Shown: one piece after another, positions 41,759-50,606 of the stretch | Layout: each line of letters opens with the position of its first letter | Numbering within the stretch: position 1 is the stretch's first letter | Assembly (NCBI GenBank): GCA_039822045.1 | Contig: JBCBMY010000022.1 | Location: 26,719-90,718 of the forward strand | Direction: 5' to 3' | Length of the DNA stretch: 64,000 bases | Source of the DNA: HLUCCA09 sp039822045 | GTDB lineage: Bacteria > Pseudomonadota > Alphaproteobacteria > Rhodobacterales > Rhodobacteraceae | Made by a program: the position numbers and the translations under genes | Notes under the pieces: generated by a model | What the model was told of the DNA's origin: nothing | Database searches by the model: none | The model's input: the letters and a program-made list of their open reading frames with translations, nothing else

Positions 41759-42621
41759 CAGTAGGCGCGCTCCCCAAGTAACCCGCGCGGCCGAAAGGCG
41801 AGGACAAGGATAATGGCAATAAAGCCCACAGCGCTCTTGTAAGAGGGCGACAGGACGAGGATCGAAAGCTCCTCACCGACGCCCACAACCATCGCACCGA
41901 GGGCCGCGCCAGGAATGCTGCCGAGCCCGCCGACGACAGCGGCCGCAAAGATTGGCAGGATGAAGCGAAAGCCCGTCAGCGGGTCGATCGACGTGCCGAG
42001 CCCAAGAAGCATGCCGCCCGCACCGACCAAACCCATGGCCATGAACACCGTCAATCGCCCCACCCACACCGGGTCGATGCCTTTCAGTTCGGCCAGTGTC
42101 GGATTGTCGGCGACCGCGCGCATGGCTTTCCCGATCCGCGTGAACTTCAGGGCGGCAAACACGGCCGCCATGATGCCGAGCGCCAGCGCGAAGTTCTGCA
42201 CCTGCTGAGGGCCCACGCGGACGCCCGCAATTCGCCAATCGCGCACAAGCGGCAAGTCGTAGCCGCGCAGATCATTTCCAAACCCGAAGCGAACCATGTT
42301 TTCCAGAACGATCGTGAGTGCGATCGAGGCAATCGCCGCGGTTAACGCGCCATAGGGGCGAAGGGGTTTCAGCGCGACTTCGTCCGAGACAAGCCCCACG
42401 AGCGCGGCCACGAGGAACGCCGCGATCAGCGCTGGGGCGGCCGGCAACCCGAGCCAGACATTGGCCGCGTATCCTGCGAACGCTCCGATTGTGGCGTGGC
42501 TGGCAACGGAAAAGTTTGGAAAGCGAAGCACGGCGAAAATCGCTGTAAACCCAATGGCTGGGATCGCCAGCAACGTGCCGCTGATGATGCCGTTCACCAA
42601 GAGCTGCGGAAGAAGATCCAT
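41758..42621 (-). CDS. livH: Branched-chain-type ABC transporter permease LivH
   Basis: The 287-residue permease shows GIISGTLLAIPAIGFTAIFA at the start, KAMRAVADNPTLAELKGIDP as the cytoplasmic loop and AVVGGLGSIPGAALGAMVVG near the C-terminus. ATG 42621 is taken; six more in-frame residues to 42639 are possible. A stable stem separates it from livK upstream. Confidence 0.92.
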   Translation of the reverse strand: MDLLPQLLVNGIISGTLLAIPAIGFTAIFAVLRFPNFSVASHATIGAFAGYAANVWLGLPAAPALIAAFLVAALVGLVSDEVALKPLRPYGALTAAIASIALTIVLENMVRFGFGNDLRGYDLPLVRDWRIAGVRVGPQQVQNFALALGIMAAVFAALKFTRIGKAMRAVADNPTLAELKGIDPVWVGRLTVFMAMGLVGAGGMLLGLGTSIDPLTGFRFILPIFAAAVVGGLGSIPGAALGAMVVGVGEELSILVLSPSYKSAVGFIAIILVLAFRPRGLLGERAY

Positions 42622-42645
42622 CGGTACAGCGCGCCTCAATGCGTT

Positions 42646-42672
42646 GGGCCGCCCCTTGTTCGTGGGCGGCCC
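42646..42672 (-). repeat. Intercistronic hairpin between livK and livH
   Basis: GGGCCGCC (42646-42653) and GGCGGCCC (42665-42672) form a perfect 8-bp stem with an 11-base loop in the 69-base gap. In the transcript there is no T-run after it, so partial attenuation or protection of the livK message is more likely than termination. Confidence 0.55.
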
Positions 42673-42690
42673 GAACGGTTTTCTTGATTG

Positions 42691-43872
42691 CTATGCGCGT
42701 TTGTACTCCGACGCGCCGCTGCCGGAGATCTGCTTGAACACGAACTGCGTGCCCGTAATGTCGCCGATCTCGTCGAAGTCGCAGGGCCCCGAAGCACCGG
42801 AATAGTTGATCCCACCGTCAAGTGCCGCAAGGCCATCGACGGCGCTCTCGACGACCTGCCCGTCCCCCTGGCTGATGGCGCGGATATTCGCGCGGATCGC
42901 GTCTCCGCTGGCATCGCCGGCCGCGGCCATCGCTAGGATCGCCAAGCTCGCATGGTCGTAGGTCTGGGCCGAGTAGGGGTCGACATCGTCGACACCCAGG
43001 ATCGCCTGGATATTCCCATAGGCGCCGCTGTCGATGGCCGGCGCGCCCTCCCAGGTGAATACGCCCTCGGTCACATCAGCCGGTAGCGCCTCAAGCACCG
43101 TGTTGTTCACCGCGTAGGCTGGCCCGATGATCTTGCCGTCATAACCCGCCTGCCAGATGTCCCGTAGCAGCACGGTGCTGTCTGCCGCATAACCGCCCAG
43201 CATGATGAAATCCGGGGGCGCCCGAAGGATCTGGTCGACCTCGGAGCGGTAGGTTGATTTGTCGGCCTCGTAGATCAGGCTCTCCATTCCGGCACCATTG
43301 GCCGCCGCCATTTCCCCAAGGATCTCGATTGACGAGGCGGCAAAGGGCGTTTGCGGCCCGATCCAGGCCATCTGCGTTGCGCCCTCTTCGACCATGAAGT
43401 CGCCGGCCACGCGAATCTGCAGTTTTGAATTGGGCTGCGTTCGACAGATGAAGCCCTGATGTGGAAGTTGGGTAATGCTGTCGGCGCCCGAAACGCAAAG
43501 CAGCATCGTTTTGCTCTCCCAGGCAAGCGGCGCGACCGCCGTTGTTACCGACGACGCCCAGGTCCCCATGATCGCAGAGACGCCATCGACATCGATCAGC
43601 TTTCGCGCGGCGCGCACAGCCGCTTCCGGCGAGGTCTGCGTATCCTCGGACACAAGCTCAATCTGGCTGCCAAGGACGCCACCGGCCTCGTTTACCTGCT
43701 CGATGACCCCGGCGATGGCGTCGCGCATGGACGGGCCGTAGGCCCCGCCCACACCGGTCAACGGGGTGAGCGACCCGAGTTTGATCGCATCGGTTTGGGC
43801 CCTGAGTGCCGCAGGGGAGGCAAGCGTCGCGGCTGTTGCGCCCAAAAACAGGCGCCGGCTAAGTCGTGTCAT
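42691..43872 (-). CDS. livK: Branched-chain-type ABC transporter substrate-binding protein with Tat signal
   Basis: The 393-residue protein has a twin-arginine signal (LSRRLFLGATAATLASPAAL), as is frequent for alphaproteobacterial LivK-like proteins. It has the type I periplasmic-binding fold: IKLGSLTPLTGVGGAYGPSM, LVSEDTQTSPEAAVRAARKL, and VSAIMGTWASSVTTAVAPLA with the ligand-site Ser/Thr cluster. ATG 43872 gives the signal; the longer frame has none. It lies between livF and livH. Confidence 0.91.
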   Translation of the reverse strand: MTRLSRRLFLGATAATLASPAALRAQTDAIKLGSLTPLTGVGGAYGPSMRDAIAGVIEQVNEAGGVLGSQIELVSEDTQTSPEAAVRAARKLIDVDGVSAIMGTWASSVTTAVAPLAWESKTMLLCVSGADSITQLPHQGFICRTQPNSKLQIRVAGDFMVEEGATQMAWIGPQTPFAASSIEILGEMAAANGAGMESLIYEADKSTYRSEVDQILRAPPDFIMLGGYAADSTVLLRDIWQAGYDGKIIGPAYAVNNTVLEALPADVTEGVFTWEGAPAIDSGAYGNIQAILGVDDVDPYSAQTYDHASLAILAMAAAGDASGDAIRANIRAISQGDGQVVESAVDGLAALDGGINYSGASGPCDFDEIGDITGTQFVFKQISGSGASEYKRA

Positions 43873-43913
43873 GTCAGTGTCCTCTCTGTTGCGTCGCCAC
43901 GTTCTCTTCTCTG

Positions 43914-44615
43914 TCAACCACCCAGAAACGTCTTGCGGATGTCTGGGTCGACCGCGAGGTCGGCGCCCGCGCCCGTGGCGTGGTTGCGTCCAGCCGACAG
44001 AATATAGGCCCGGTCGCATAACTCGAGCGCGTCGAGCGCATTTTGCTCAACCAGCACGATACACACGCCTTGCGCGGCGATCTCCCTGATCGTGTCAAAG
44101 AGCTGGCCCGCCGCAATTGGTGACAGACCGGCCGACGGCTCATCGAGCAGGAGCAGTCTGGGCGACACCATCATCGCTATGGCCATGGCCAGGATCTGAC
44201 GCTGTCCACCCGACAACGTGCGCGCGGCATCACCGCGTTTCTCGGCCAGAACCGGGAAGCGCGCAAATGTCTCGTCGATCCGCGTTGCCGTTTCCCGCGC
44301 AATGAAGCCCCCGATTTCGAGGTTCTCCCGCACGCTCATTGTGGCAAAGACATTGCCCTCCTGGGGCACATAGGCCACGCCAAGCTCTGCGATGCGGCGG
44401 GGCCTCAGCCCTGTCAGCGCGTCTTCGGCAAGTGTGATCGTGCCGGTCTGCGTGGGCAGGAGCCCAGTCACCGCCTTCAGCAGCGTCGACTTTCCGGCGC
44501 CGTTGGGCCCGAGGATTGCAACGATTTCTCCCGCATCCGCGGTGACCGTAACGCCCTTCAAGATTTGGTCGGCGTCGCTGTAGCCGCCGGTGACATCCTG
44601 CGCCGAAAACATCAT
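43914..44615 (-). CDS. livF: Branched-chain-type ABC transporter ATP-binding protein LivF
   Basis: The 233-residue ATPase has Walker A GPNGAGKST, the LivF-typical VAYVPQEGNVFATMSVRENL, signature LSGGQRQ, Walker B LLLLDEPSAGLSP and VEQNALDALELCDRAYIL. It overlaps the livG stop by four bases (ATGA) at a double ATG. Confidence 0.93.
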   Translation of the reverse strand: MMFSAQDVTGGYSDADQILKGVTVTADAGEIVAILGPNGAGKSTLLKAVTGLLPTQTGTITLAEDALTGLRPRRIAELGVAYVPQEGNVFATMSVRENLEIGGFIARETATRIDETFARFPVLAEKRGDAARTLSGGQRQILAMAIAMMVSPRLLLLDEPSAGLSPIAAGQLFDTIREIAAQGVCIVLVEQNALDALELCDRAYILSAGRNHATGAGADLAVDPDIRKTFLGG

Positions 44616-45379
44616 GCGCGCTGACCCAGATAGGCGTCCTGCACGCGGTCGTCGGCAACGATATCGGCGAAGGTGCCCTCCGTCAGCTTCGCTCCCGCTG
44701 ACATCACAATCACTGGATCACAGAGCCGCGCGACAACGTCCATATCGTGTTCCACGATCAGAAAAGTCAGGCCGGCATCGCGCAATTCGACGATGCGCTC
44801 CGCAATCTCTCCAGCGAGAGCCGGGTTCACGCCCGCCACCGGTTCATCGAGCATGATCAGCTTCGGGCGCGCCATCAGGGCGCGCCCAATCTCAAGAAGC
44901 TTCTTTTGCCCACCCGAAAGCTCGGACGACACGTTTCCCAACACGTGGTCAAGGTTGAGGCGCGCGGCGACCTCCCGCGCTCTTGCAATCAAGTCGCGCT
45001 CGCGTGCGCGACTGCGCGACGGCCAGAACAGCGCCGTCAGCACGTCTTCGCCGGGCTGCGCGTCGCCATGCAGGAGCAGCGTCTCGAGAACCGTCAGTTT
45101 GGGAAAGCCCCGTGCAATCTGAAATGTACGGACCAGCCCGCGCTGGCTGATCTGCTCAGGCCGCCATCCCGTAATGTCGGTGCCGTCAAGCGTCACTGTT
45201 CCGGCTTCGGGAGGAATGACACCCGAGAGACAATTGAAAACGGTGGTCTTTCCGGCCCCGTTCGGCCCAATGAGCCCGGTGATCGTTCCGCGGCGCACAT
45301 GCAGAGTCGCGCCATTGAGGGCACGCACGCCATAGAAGCTGCGCTCGAGACCGGTGGCACTCAACAGCGTGTCGGACAT
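44612..45379 (-). CDS. livG: Branched-chain-type ABC transporter ATP-binding protein LivG
   Basis: The 255-residue ATPase has Walker A GPNGAGKTT, GLVRTFQIARGFPKLTVLET as Q-loop, signature LSGGQKK, Walker B LIMLDEPVAGVNP and the H-loop VEHDMDVVARLCD. It is the first gene of livGFKHM-GAF and is divergent from the amidohydrolase across 105 bases that contain a small CTCCGC/GCGGAG stem. Confidence 0.93.
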   Translation of the reverse strand: MSDTLLSATGLERSFYGVRALNGATLHVRRGTITGLIGPNGAGKTTVFNCLSGVIPPEAGTVTLDGTDITGWRPEQISQRGLVRTFQIARGFPKLTVLETLLLHGDAQPGEDVLTALFWPSRSRARERDLIARAREVAARLNLDHVLGNVSSELSGGQKKLLEIGRALMARPKLIMLDEPVAGVNPALAGEIAERIVELRDAGLTFLIVEHDMDVVARLCDPVIVMSAGAKLTEGTFADIVADDRVQDAYLGQRA

Positions 45380-45484
45380 GTCTTCCCCTCCGCGGCGAGG
45401 CTAGCGGAGACCGCGCCAAAGGCCAGTGACGATTGCAATGCGCACCCGCTCCCATAGGCTCGGAATGATCCGTTGGGGGGTGGC

Positions 45485-46708
45485 ATGCGCATTCGGCTGG
45501 AGAACTGCACAGTATTTGATGGGCTTGCCGACGAGGCGCTCCCGGGCATGCACGTGATGGTCGCCGACGGCAAAATCGCTGACGTCTCCGACAGATCCCT
45601 CACGGCAGAGGCCGACCTCGTCATCGACGGCACCGGCAAGATGCTGATGCCAGGGCTCATCGATGCGCATGTGCATATCACCGCCGCCTCTCCCAACCTC
45701 GCCGAACTCGAGGCGATGCCGGTGTCTTACGTCAGCCACTGGACGGCCAAGACCCTCGGCGAAATGCTGGATCGGGGCTTCACCACCGTTCGGGATGTCG
45801 GTGGGGGCGACGCCGGGCACCGGCGCGCGCAGGAGGACGGACTGGTGCGCGGGCCCCGCCTGTCGGTGTCCGGCAAGGCGCTCGGCCAAACCGGGGGGCA
45901 CACCGATTTCCGAGGTACGGCGCGGACCGACATCGGTGATCTGCAGCGGCGCCACACCGCGGGCCTAGGACGGATCGCCGATGGGGTTCCCGCATGCCTT
46001 GCCGCCGCACGCGACGAGCTCCGGCTGGGTGCGGACTTCATCAAGATCATGGCCAATGGTGGGGTCGCGACGCCCGCGGACCCGATCGACTGGATCCAGT
46101 TTACGCCAGAAGAGATCCAGGCCATCGTCACGGTCGCCGAAGCATCCTGCACCTATGTTGCCGCTCACACCTACACCGCACGGGCGATCGAACATGCCGC
46201 CGTCAACGGCGTGCGAACGCTTGAGCATTGCAACCTCATCGACGACCGCGTCGCCGCGATCCTGGCTGAGCGGGGATGCTTCGCCATACCGACCCTCGTC
46301 ATCTACGATTGCCTCGATCGCCATGCCGACGCGATCGGCCTCGGCGCCGCCAATCGCGCAAAGAACCGGATGGTCCGCGACGCGGGCCTGGGATCATTAG
46401 AGGTCCTGGCAAACGCCGGTGTGCCGATGGGCTACGGCACAGATCTGTTGGGCTGGATGCATCATGATCAACTCGCAGAATTCGCCTTGCGGGCGCAGGT
46501 CCTGTCGGTCGCAGACGTTCTGAGGTCTGCGACATCGGTAAATGCACAGGTCATTCGCCGAGACGACCTCGGCGTAGTCGCGCCCGGCAAGACGGCTGAC
46601 TTGATCCTGATCGACGGGGACCCGTTCGCCGACATCGCATGCCTCTCCGGCAAGGGAGAGCATATCTCTCTGGTTCTTCAGGACGGAAAAATAGTGAAGT
46701 CGTCTTGA
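45485..46708 (+). CDS. Metal-dependent amidohydrolase (imidazolonepropionase/prolidase-like)
   Basis: The 407-residue TIM-barrel hydrolase has all metal ligands of the binuclear type: HVH in GLIDAHVHIT near 62-64, Lys in DFIKIMANGG near 183, His in YVAAHTYTA, His in TLEHCN and Asp in GYGTDLLG. This pattern matches the Xaa-Arg/Lys/Pro dipeptidase-like group annotated as imidazolonepropionase. ATG 45485 follows GGGGGGTGGC. It is divergent from livG and convergent with the peptide-type binding protein, so a dipeptide or acylated amino acid is a likely substrate. Confidence 0.86.
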   Translation: MRIRLENCTVFDGLADEALPGMHVMVADGKIADVSDRSLTAEADLVIDGTGKMLMPGLIDAHVHITAASPNLAELEAMPVSYVSHWTAKTLGEMLDRGFTTVRDVGGGDAGHRRAQEDGLVRGPRLSVSGKALGQTGGHTDFRGTARTDIGDLQRRHTAGLGRIADGVPACLAAARDELRLGADFIKIMANGGVATPADPIDWIQFTPEEIQAIVTVAEASCTYVAAHTYTARAIEHAAVNGVRTLEHCNLIDDRVAAILAERGCFAIPTLVIYDCLDRHADAIGLGAANRAKNRMVRDAGLGSLEVLANAGVPMGYGTDLLGWMHHDQLAEFALRAQVLSVADVLRSATSVNAQVIRRDDLGVVAPGKTADLILIDGDPFADIACLSGKGEHISLVLQDGKIVKSS

Positions 46709-46712
46709 GCGG

Positions 46713-46742
46713 CGATGCTGCGATGCTGCGATGCTGCGATGC
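46713..46742. repeat. Short tandem repeat, 8-base unit CGATGCTG
   Basis: Three perfect copies and a partial fourth of CGATGCTG run from 46713 to 46742, five bases after the amidohydrolase stop. It is noncoding and could vary in copy number by slippage. Confidence 0.9.
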
Positions 46743-46784
46743 CGGACGAGAACGGTTGGGACGTCCAGCCTAGGAAGGCTGCCC

Positions 46785-46810
46785 CCTGCCCCGCCAAAAC
46801 GCGGCGCAGG
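46785..46810. terminator. Possible bidirectional terminator between convergent genes
   Basis: CCTGC-C-CCGC, loop CAAAAC, GCGG-C-GCAGG forms a 9-bp stem with one mismatch between two convergent genes. There is no T-tract on either strand, so termination is a guess from position. Confidence 0.35.
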
Positions 46811-46832
46811 AGGCACAGCTTCAAAGCCGCGC

Positions 46833-48398
46833 TTAATCGCAGACCCACTTCATTGTGTGGAAATTGAACTCGAAGCTTTGCATCGGCACCCAGGTGAACC
46901 CTTCAAGGCAGTTGTGAAACGCCTGCTGGCTGCGCTGGGTCAACAGAAACACGCCCACCTGATCTTCCACGAGCTTGCGCTGGAGCGCTTTGTAGATCTC
47001 ATTCTGACGGCTCACGTCAGCTGTCGCCCTCGCCTCGTCAATCATGGCGTCCACCTCCGGGCTCTGCACCCATTCCATCGACGCCCACGTGCCCGCCGCA
47101 CGGCTGTGATATTGCGTGAAGAAATAGGTGTCGGGCGACGGATATGTGGCGCCATAGAACACCTGATTGATGGCCGGCGTCGTGCTCACATCGCCGGCCA
47201 GCTCAGTCATCCGGTTCCATGGCTCGGGCTTGAGGATCGTGTTGAAGCCGATCGTGTCGAGCGTCGACTTCATCAAGAGGCCGATCTCCTCCTCAAAGGC
47301 CAGCCCGGCAACGTACATGATCTCGATATCGATCGGGCCCTGGCCGGCATAGCTCGATTGCTCGACATATGTGCGCGCCGTCTCGAGATCGAAGACAGGC
47401 GGCTCGATATCATCGGGATAAGCATCGGCGAAGATCGGCGGCATCGGCCCGGTGAGCGGCTCACCCGGCAGGATCACGTCGCGGATCGTCTCGTAGTCCG
47501 TCGCATAGGCAACGGCTTTGCGGATATTGGCGTCGTCCGTCGGCGGCCGGCTGTTGTTCAGCTTGAAGTAGAAGTTCGTCGCCGTCGGGTATTCGATGAT
47601 CCGGTAATCCTCGAGCGCCCCGATGCTGTCATAGGTTTCCTGTGCCTGCCCGTCCGACGACATCGACAACTCACCTGACGCCGCAAGCGCCTTCACGGTG
47701 GCTTCCTCGTTGGTTACCACGAAGCGCACCTCGTCGATGCTGTCATCGGACCAGCCGAGGTGATAGCCCTCGTACGCCTTGATCGTCATACGCGCGCCGC
47801 GGTCCCAGCTGTCGAGCATGAAGGCACCCGCTCCGGCCGAGTTGTTCGCGACGAAGTCCTGCGCCCAAGGGTCGCCGTCCGTCGCATTCTCCATCGCGAG
47901 GTCGGAGTTGACGACAAAGAGGATCGGCGTCGTGGTCAGGAACGGCGCATAGGTCTGTTCCAATTGGAACTGAACCGTACTCCCATCAATTTCGGTCACC
48001 GAGCCTTCGGAGAGGACGCCCTCAAAAAGGTATGATGGCCCCTCATTGATCGCGAGAAGGCGGTTGACGGACCAGACCACGTCCTTTGCCTCGATTGGCG
48101 AGCCGTCCTGGAATGTCGCTCCGTCCTTGAGCGTGAACGTCCAGGTCAGCCCATCTTCCGACGTCGTCCAGCTTTCTGCGAGTAGGGGCTGGATCGCCCC
48201 AGACCCGTCGAGCGTCGTGAGCGCTTCGTAGAGGTTCACCCCGGCCATATACTCGGTGTAGTCGTTGATCTTGGCCGGATCGATCGTCCCGAAGATCTGC
48301 ACCGCATTCACTGTAATCACGTTCTGGGCAGCGGCGGGTCCGGCGACCAGAGCCGTCGTCGCCGCCAAGCCAGCGGCGATTGCGTGTCTCGTTTTCAT
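46833..48398 (-). CDS. Peptide/nickel-type ABC transporter substrate-binding protein (family 5)
   Basis: The 521-residue protein has a signal peptide ending LVAGPAAA and the DppA/OppA-type core: GVNLYEALTTLDGSGAIQPL, AESWTTSEDGLTWTFTLKDG, ATFQDGSPIEAKDVVWSVNR. ATG 48398 is preceded by AGGAGAAGAG. It is the last gene of the minus-strand unit that also carries its permeases and ATPase, with DUF917 and HyuA genes between. The C-terminal MKWVCD ends in an unusual Cys-Asp. Confidence 0.91.
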   Translation of the reverse strand: MKTRHAIAAGLAATTALVAGPAAAQNVITVNAVQIFGTIDPAKINDYTEYMAGVNLYEALTTLDGSGAIQPLLAESWTTSEDGLTWTFTLKDGATFQDGSPIEAKDVVWSVNRLLAINEGPSYLFEGVLSEGSVTEIDGSTVQFQLEQTYAPFLTTTPILFVVNSDLAMENATDGDPWAQDFVANNSAGAGAFMLDSWDRGARMTIKAYEGYHLGWSDDSIDEVRFVVTNEEATVKALAASGELSMSSDGQAQETYDSIGALEDYRIIEYPTATNFYFKLNNSRPPTDDANIRKAVAYATDYETIRDVILPGEPLTGPMPPIFADAYPDDIEPPVFDLETARTYVEQSSYAGQGPIDIEIMYVAGLAFEEEIGLLMKSTLDTIGFNTILKPEPWNRMTELAGDVSTTPAINQVFYGATYPSPDTYFFTQYHSRAAGTWASMEWVQSPEVDAMIDEARATADVSRQNEIYKALQRKLVEDQVGVFLLTQRSQQAFHNCLEGFTWVPMQSFEFNFHTMKWVCD

Positions 48399-48420
48399 CT
48401 TCTCTTCTCCTTGTTGGTCC

Positions 48421-49515
48421 TTACTTTTTGCTTTGTGTTTCAATGGGCTGGTACGCGAAGTCATACCCGAAGTAGCGAGGGCCGACGAGCTCGAGCCCGT
48501 GATCGGATCGCCACTTGGGATCACAGGGAAGCCCAAACACGATCACGCGATAGCCATAGGCCATCTGCTCCGTCGTGATCGGCTGGCCGGTTTCCAGATC
48601 CAAAAGGCAGATGAGGTCCGGGGTCATGGCGCGCGGCACGCCGTCTTCGTCTTCTGCGACCAGGAACTCGTTCTGGAACCTCAAGGTGAACGTCCGCCCC
48701 TGATGGGCCTCCAGCCCTTCGATCTTGGCCTGCCCGCGAGCAAACCCACCTTCAGTGCGCCGGTCGACATCCGTGACACGTCCCTCAAACAGCCGAACGC
48801 CGTTTAGTTCTCTAGCCAGTCTGTCTGCCGGGTTTCGGTTGGCGGATTGCTCTGCCCGAATGATCCGCCCGAGATTGGTGATGAGTGAAAGCGAGCCACG
48901 CAGGATCGCGCGTTTGGCCTGCGCTCCGGTCATGGGGTACAGAGCGATCAATCCTGCACCCCCCATCTCCACCGTGATGACCCGCGCGAACTTCTCGGTC
49001 GACAGGTTGTCCACAGTGTTCAAGACAAGCGAGTTTCCCTTCTCGTCGGCCATGGCCATCGGGCAGGCATGGATGCCAAACATAGTCATCGAGACCATCT
49101 GCAACTCGGGAAACGCGCGCCCCATGCCGTCCCCGTCGACGATGGGGAGCGCTGCCGTTGCGGCGACGGCAATCGGGATTGTCGAGTTCAACCCACCCGC
49201 TTCGATGCAGAAGATCGCATCGGCCTTCCGCCCAAGCACCGCCTCAAGAGACCGAAGCGCAGACAGCGCCTCGTCCCCCCGTGGCAACTTCTCCAACATC
49301 ACCGTGGGCGCGCCCATCATGGCCACAGGCACAACGAGCGCCTCGTCATCGAGCGCCTCGACATCAAGAACCTCGACGGGCCCGTGCGCTGCAATGGCCT
49401 GCTCCGCCATGAGCCGGCCGATATAGGGATCGCCACCGCCGCCCGTCCCAAGGAAGGCACCGCCGAGGGCCACGTCGGACATGTCGGCCCGAGTGATCTG
49501 GCGCACAGGTTCCAT
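48421..49515 (-). CDS. DUF917 family protein, copy 1
   Basis: The 364-residue protein has the DUF917 hallmarks: ALGGAFLGTGGGGDPYIGRL at the N-terminus, LPIVDGDGMGRAFPELQM near 125, and a C-terminal domain with LDLETGQPITTEQMAYGYRV. No catalytic role is established for this family; it is often next to hydantoinase/oxoprolinase (HyuA-like) genes, as here. ATG 49515 overlaps the stop of copy 2. The two copies keep the same core motifs but differ widely elsewhere, which suits a heterodimer. Confidence 0.88.
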   Translation of the reverse strand: MEPVRQITRADMSDVALGGAFLGTGGGGDPYIGRLMAEQAIAAHGPVEVLDVEALDDEALVVPVAMMGAPTVMLEKLPRGDEALSALRSLEAVLGRKADAIFCIEAGGLNSTIPIAVAATAALPIVDGDGMGRAFPELQMVSMTMFGIHACPMAMADEKGNSLVLNTVDNLSTEKFARVITVEMGGAGLIALYPMTGAQAKRAILRGSLSLITNLGRIIRAEQSANRNPADRLARELNGVRLFEGRVTDVDRRTEGGFARGQAKIEGLEAHQGRTFTLRFQNEFLVAEDEDGVPRAMTPDLICLLDLETGQPITTEQMAYGYRVIVFGLPCDPKWRSDHGLELVGPRYFGYDFAYQPIETQSKK

Positions 49516-50606
49516 CACGCGCGACCCATGGGCACAAAAGAGATGTTGTCGTATCCGAAAGCCGCCGGCCCCACGACGTCGAGCGCTTGAGGGGTTCGAA
49601 GCAGTGCATGGGCCGGCAGGCCGAGCACAGCAACCCGCTGCCCATAGCGCAACATCTCAGTGGTGATTGGGAGGCCGGTGTCGCTGTCGAGCACGACGAC
49701 CAGATCGGGGACGCAGACCTCCACCGCACCATTGCGGCGGAAAACGAGGAATTCGTTCTGAAGATCGATCCATCCGGTGTCGCCACGATAGTCGCCAAAA
49801 CCCTCCAGCGCGATGTGGCCCACTGCAAACCCGCCCTTCAGGTGCCGCTCCAGATCGACGATCTTCCCTGTCAGAAGGAGCCTGCCGTTCTCCTGATCGA
49901 TCACGGTCTGGACCGGGTCGAGGTTTTGCGCGTGCGCGTCGAGTACCGCACGCCCGAGCTTGAGCGCCTGCGTGATCGTTCCGGGAATGGCCGCTCGCTT
50001 GACAAACGCCCCGCGCATCGGCTGCGTCGCAAGACCCGCGGCGGCGCCCATCGCCACCACGACATGTCGCGCGATCCGCTCAAGCCATAGATCGTTCGGC
50101 GTGTCGCGGATCACGACGATCGAGCCCTTCTCGTCGGCCATCGCGCTTGGCGCCTCGCGGTGCCCATAGATCGACCAGGTGCACATCTGCATTTCTGGAA
50201 AGGCCCGGCCCATCCCGTCACCATCGACCACCGGTAGGTCGGCCTGCGCCGCTGTAAGCATCGGCTCCATCGAGTTCGCCCCGCCGATCTCAGCCGAGAT
50301 CAGGGCGTCGACCGTCACGCCGAGTTCCCTTTCAAGCGCCCGAAGCGCGCGCAGGCATTCCTCGCCCTCTTCGATCTTCTCAACGCCCACGACTGGCGCG
50401 CCGATGCCCCCCAAGGACACGACGAGCGCATCGTCGGGCAGCTCTGCCAAGGGGATAACGGGTATCCTGTTCCCCTTCTTCAGTTCCTCTCGGCACCGAA
50501 GCTTGCCGATATAGGGGTTGCCCCCTCCCCCCGTGCCGAGGATCGCAGCCCCAATTTCGATGGCATCGAGGTCGGCGTCTGTCACCTCTCGGATTGGCTC
50601 AGCCAT
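49515..50606 (-). CDS. DUF917 family protein, copy 2
   Basis: The 363-residue paralogue has EIGAAILGTGGGGNPYIGKL, LPVVDGDGMGRAFPEMQM and LDSDTGLPITTEMLRYGQRV, parallel to copy 1. ATG 50606 lies inside the last codons of the HyuA-like gene (eight-base overlap), and a longer frame to 50918 is rejected because it is entirely inside that gene. The order HyuA-DUF917-DUF917 with tight overlaps points to one complex. Confidence 0.88.
   Translation of the reverse strand: MAEPIREVTDADLDAIEIGAAILGTGGGGNPYIGKLRCREELKKGNRIPVIPLAELPDDALVVSLGGIGAPVVGVEKIEEGEECLRALRALERELGVTVDALISAEIGGANSMEPMLTAAQADLPVVDGDGMGRAFPEMQMCTWSIYGHREAPSAMADEKGSIVVIRDTPNDLWLERIARHVVVAMGAAAGLATQPMRGAFVKRAAIPGTITQALKLGRAVLDAHAQNLDPVQTVIDQENGRLLLTGKIVDLERHLKGGFAVGHIALEGFGDYRGDTGWIDLQNEFLVFRRNGAVEVCVPDLVVVLDSDTGLPITTEMLRYGQRVAVLGLPAHALLRTPQALDVVGPAAFGYDNISFVPMGRA

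Noticed and set aside
46713..46742. Repeat considered as a CRISPR trace
   Set aside because: The unit is 8 bases and directly tandem, without spacers.
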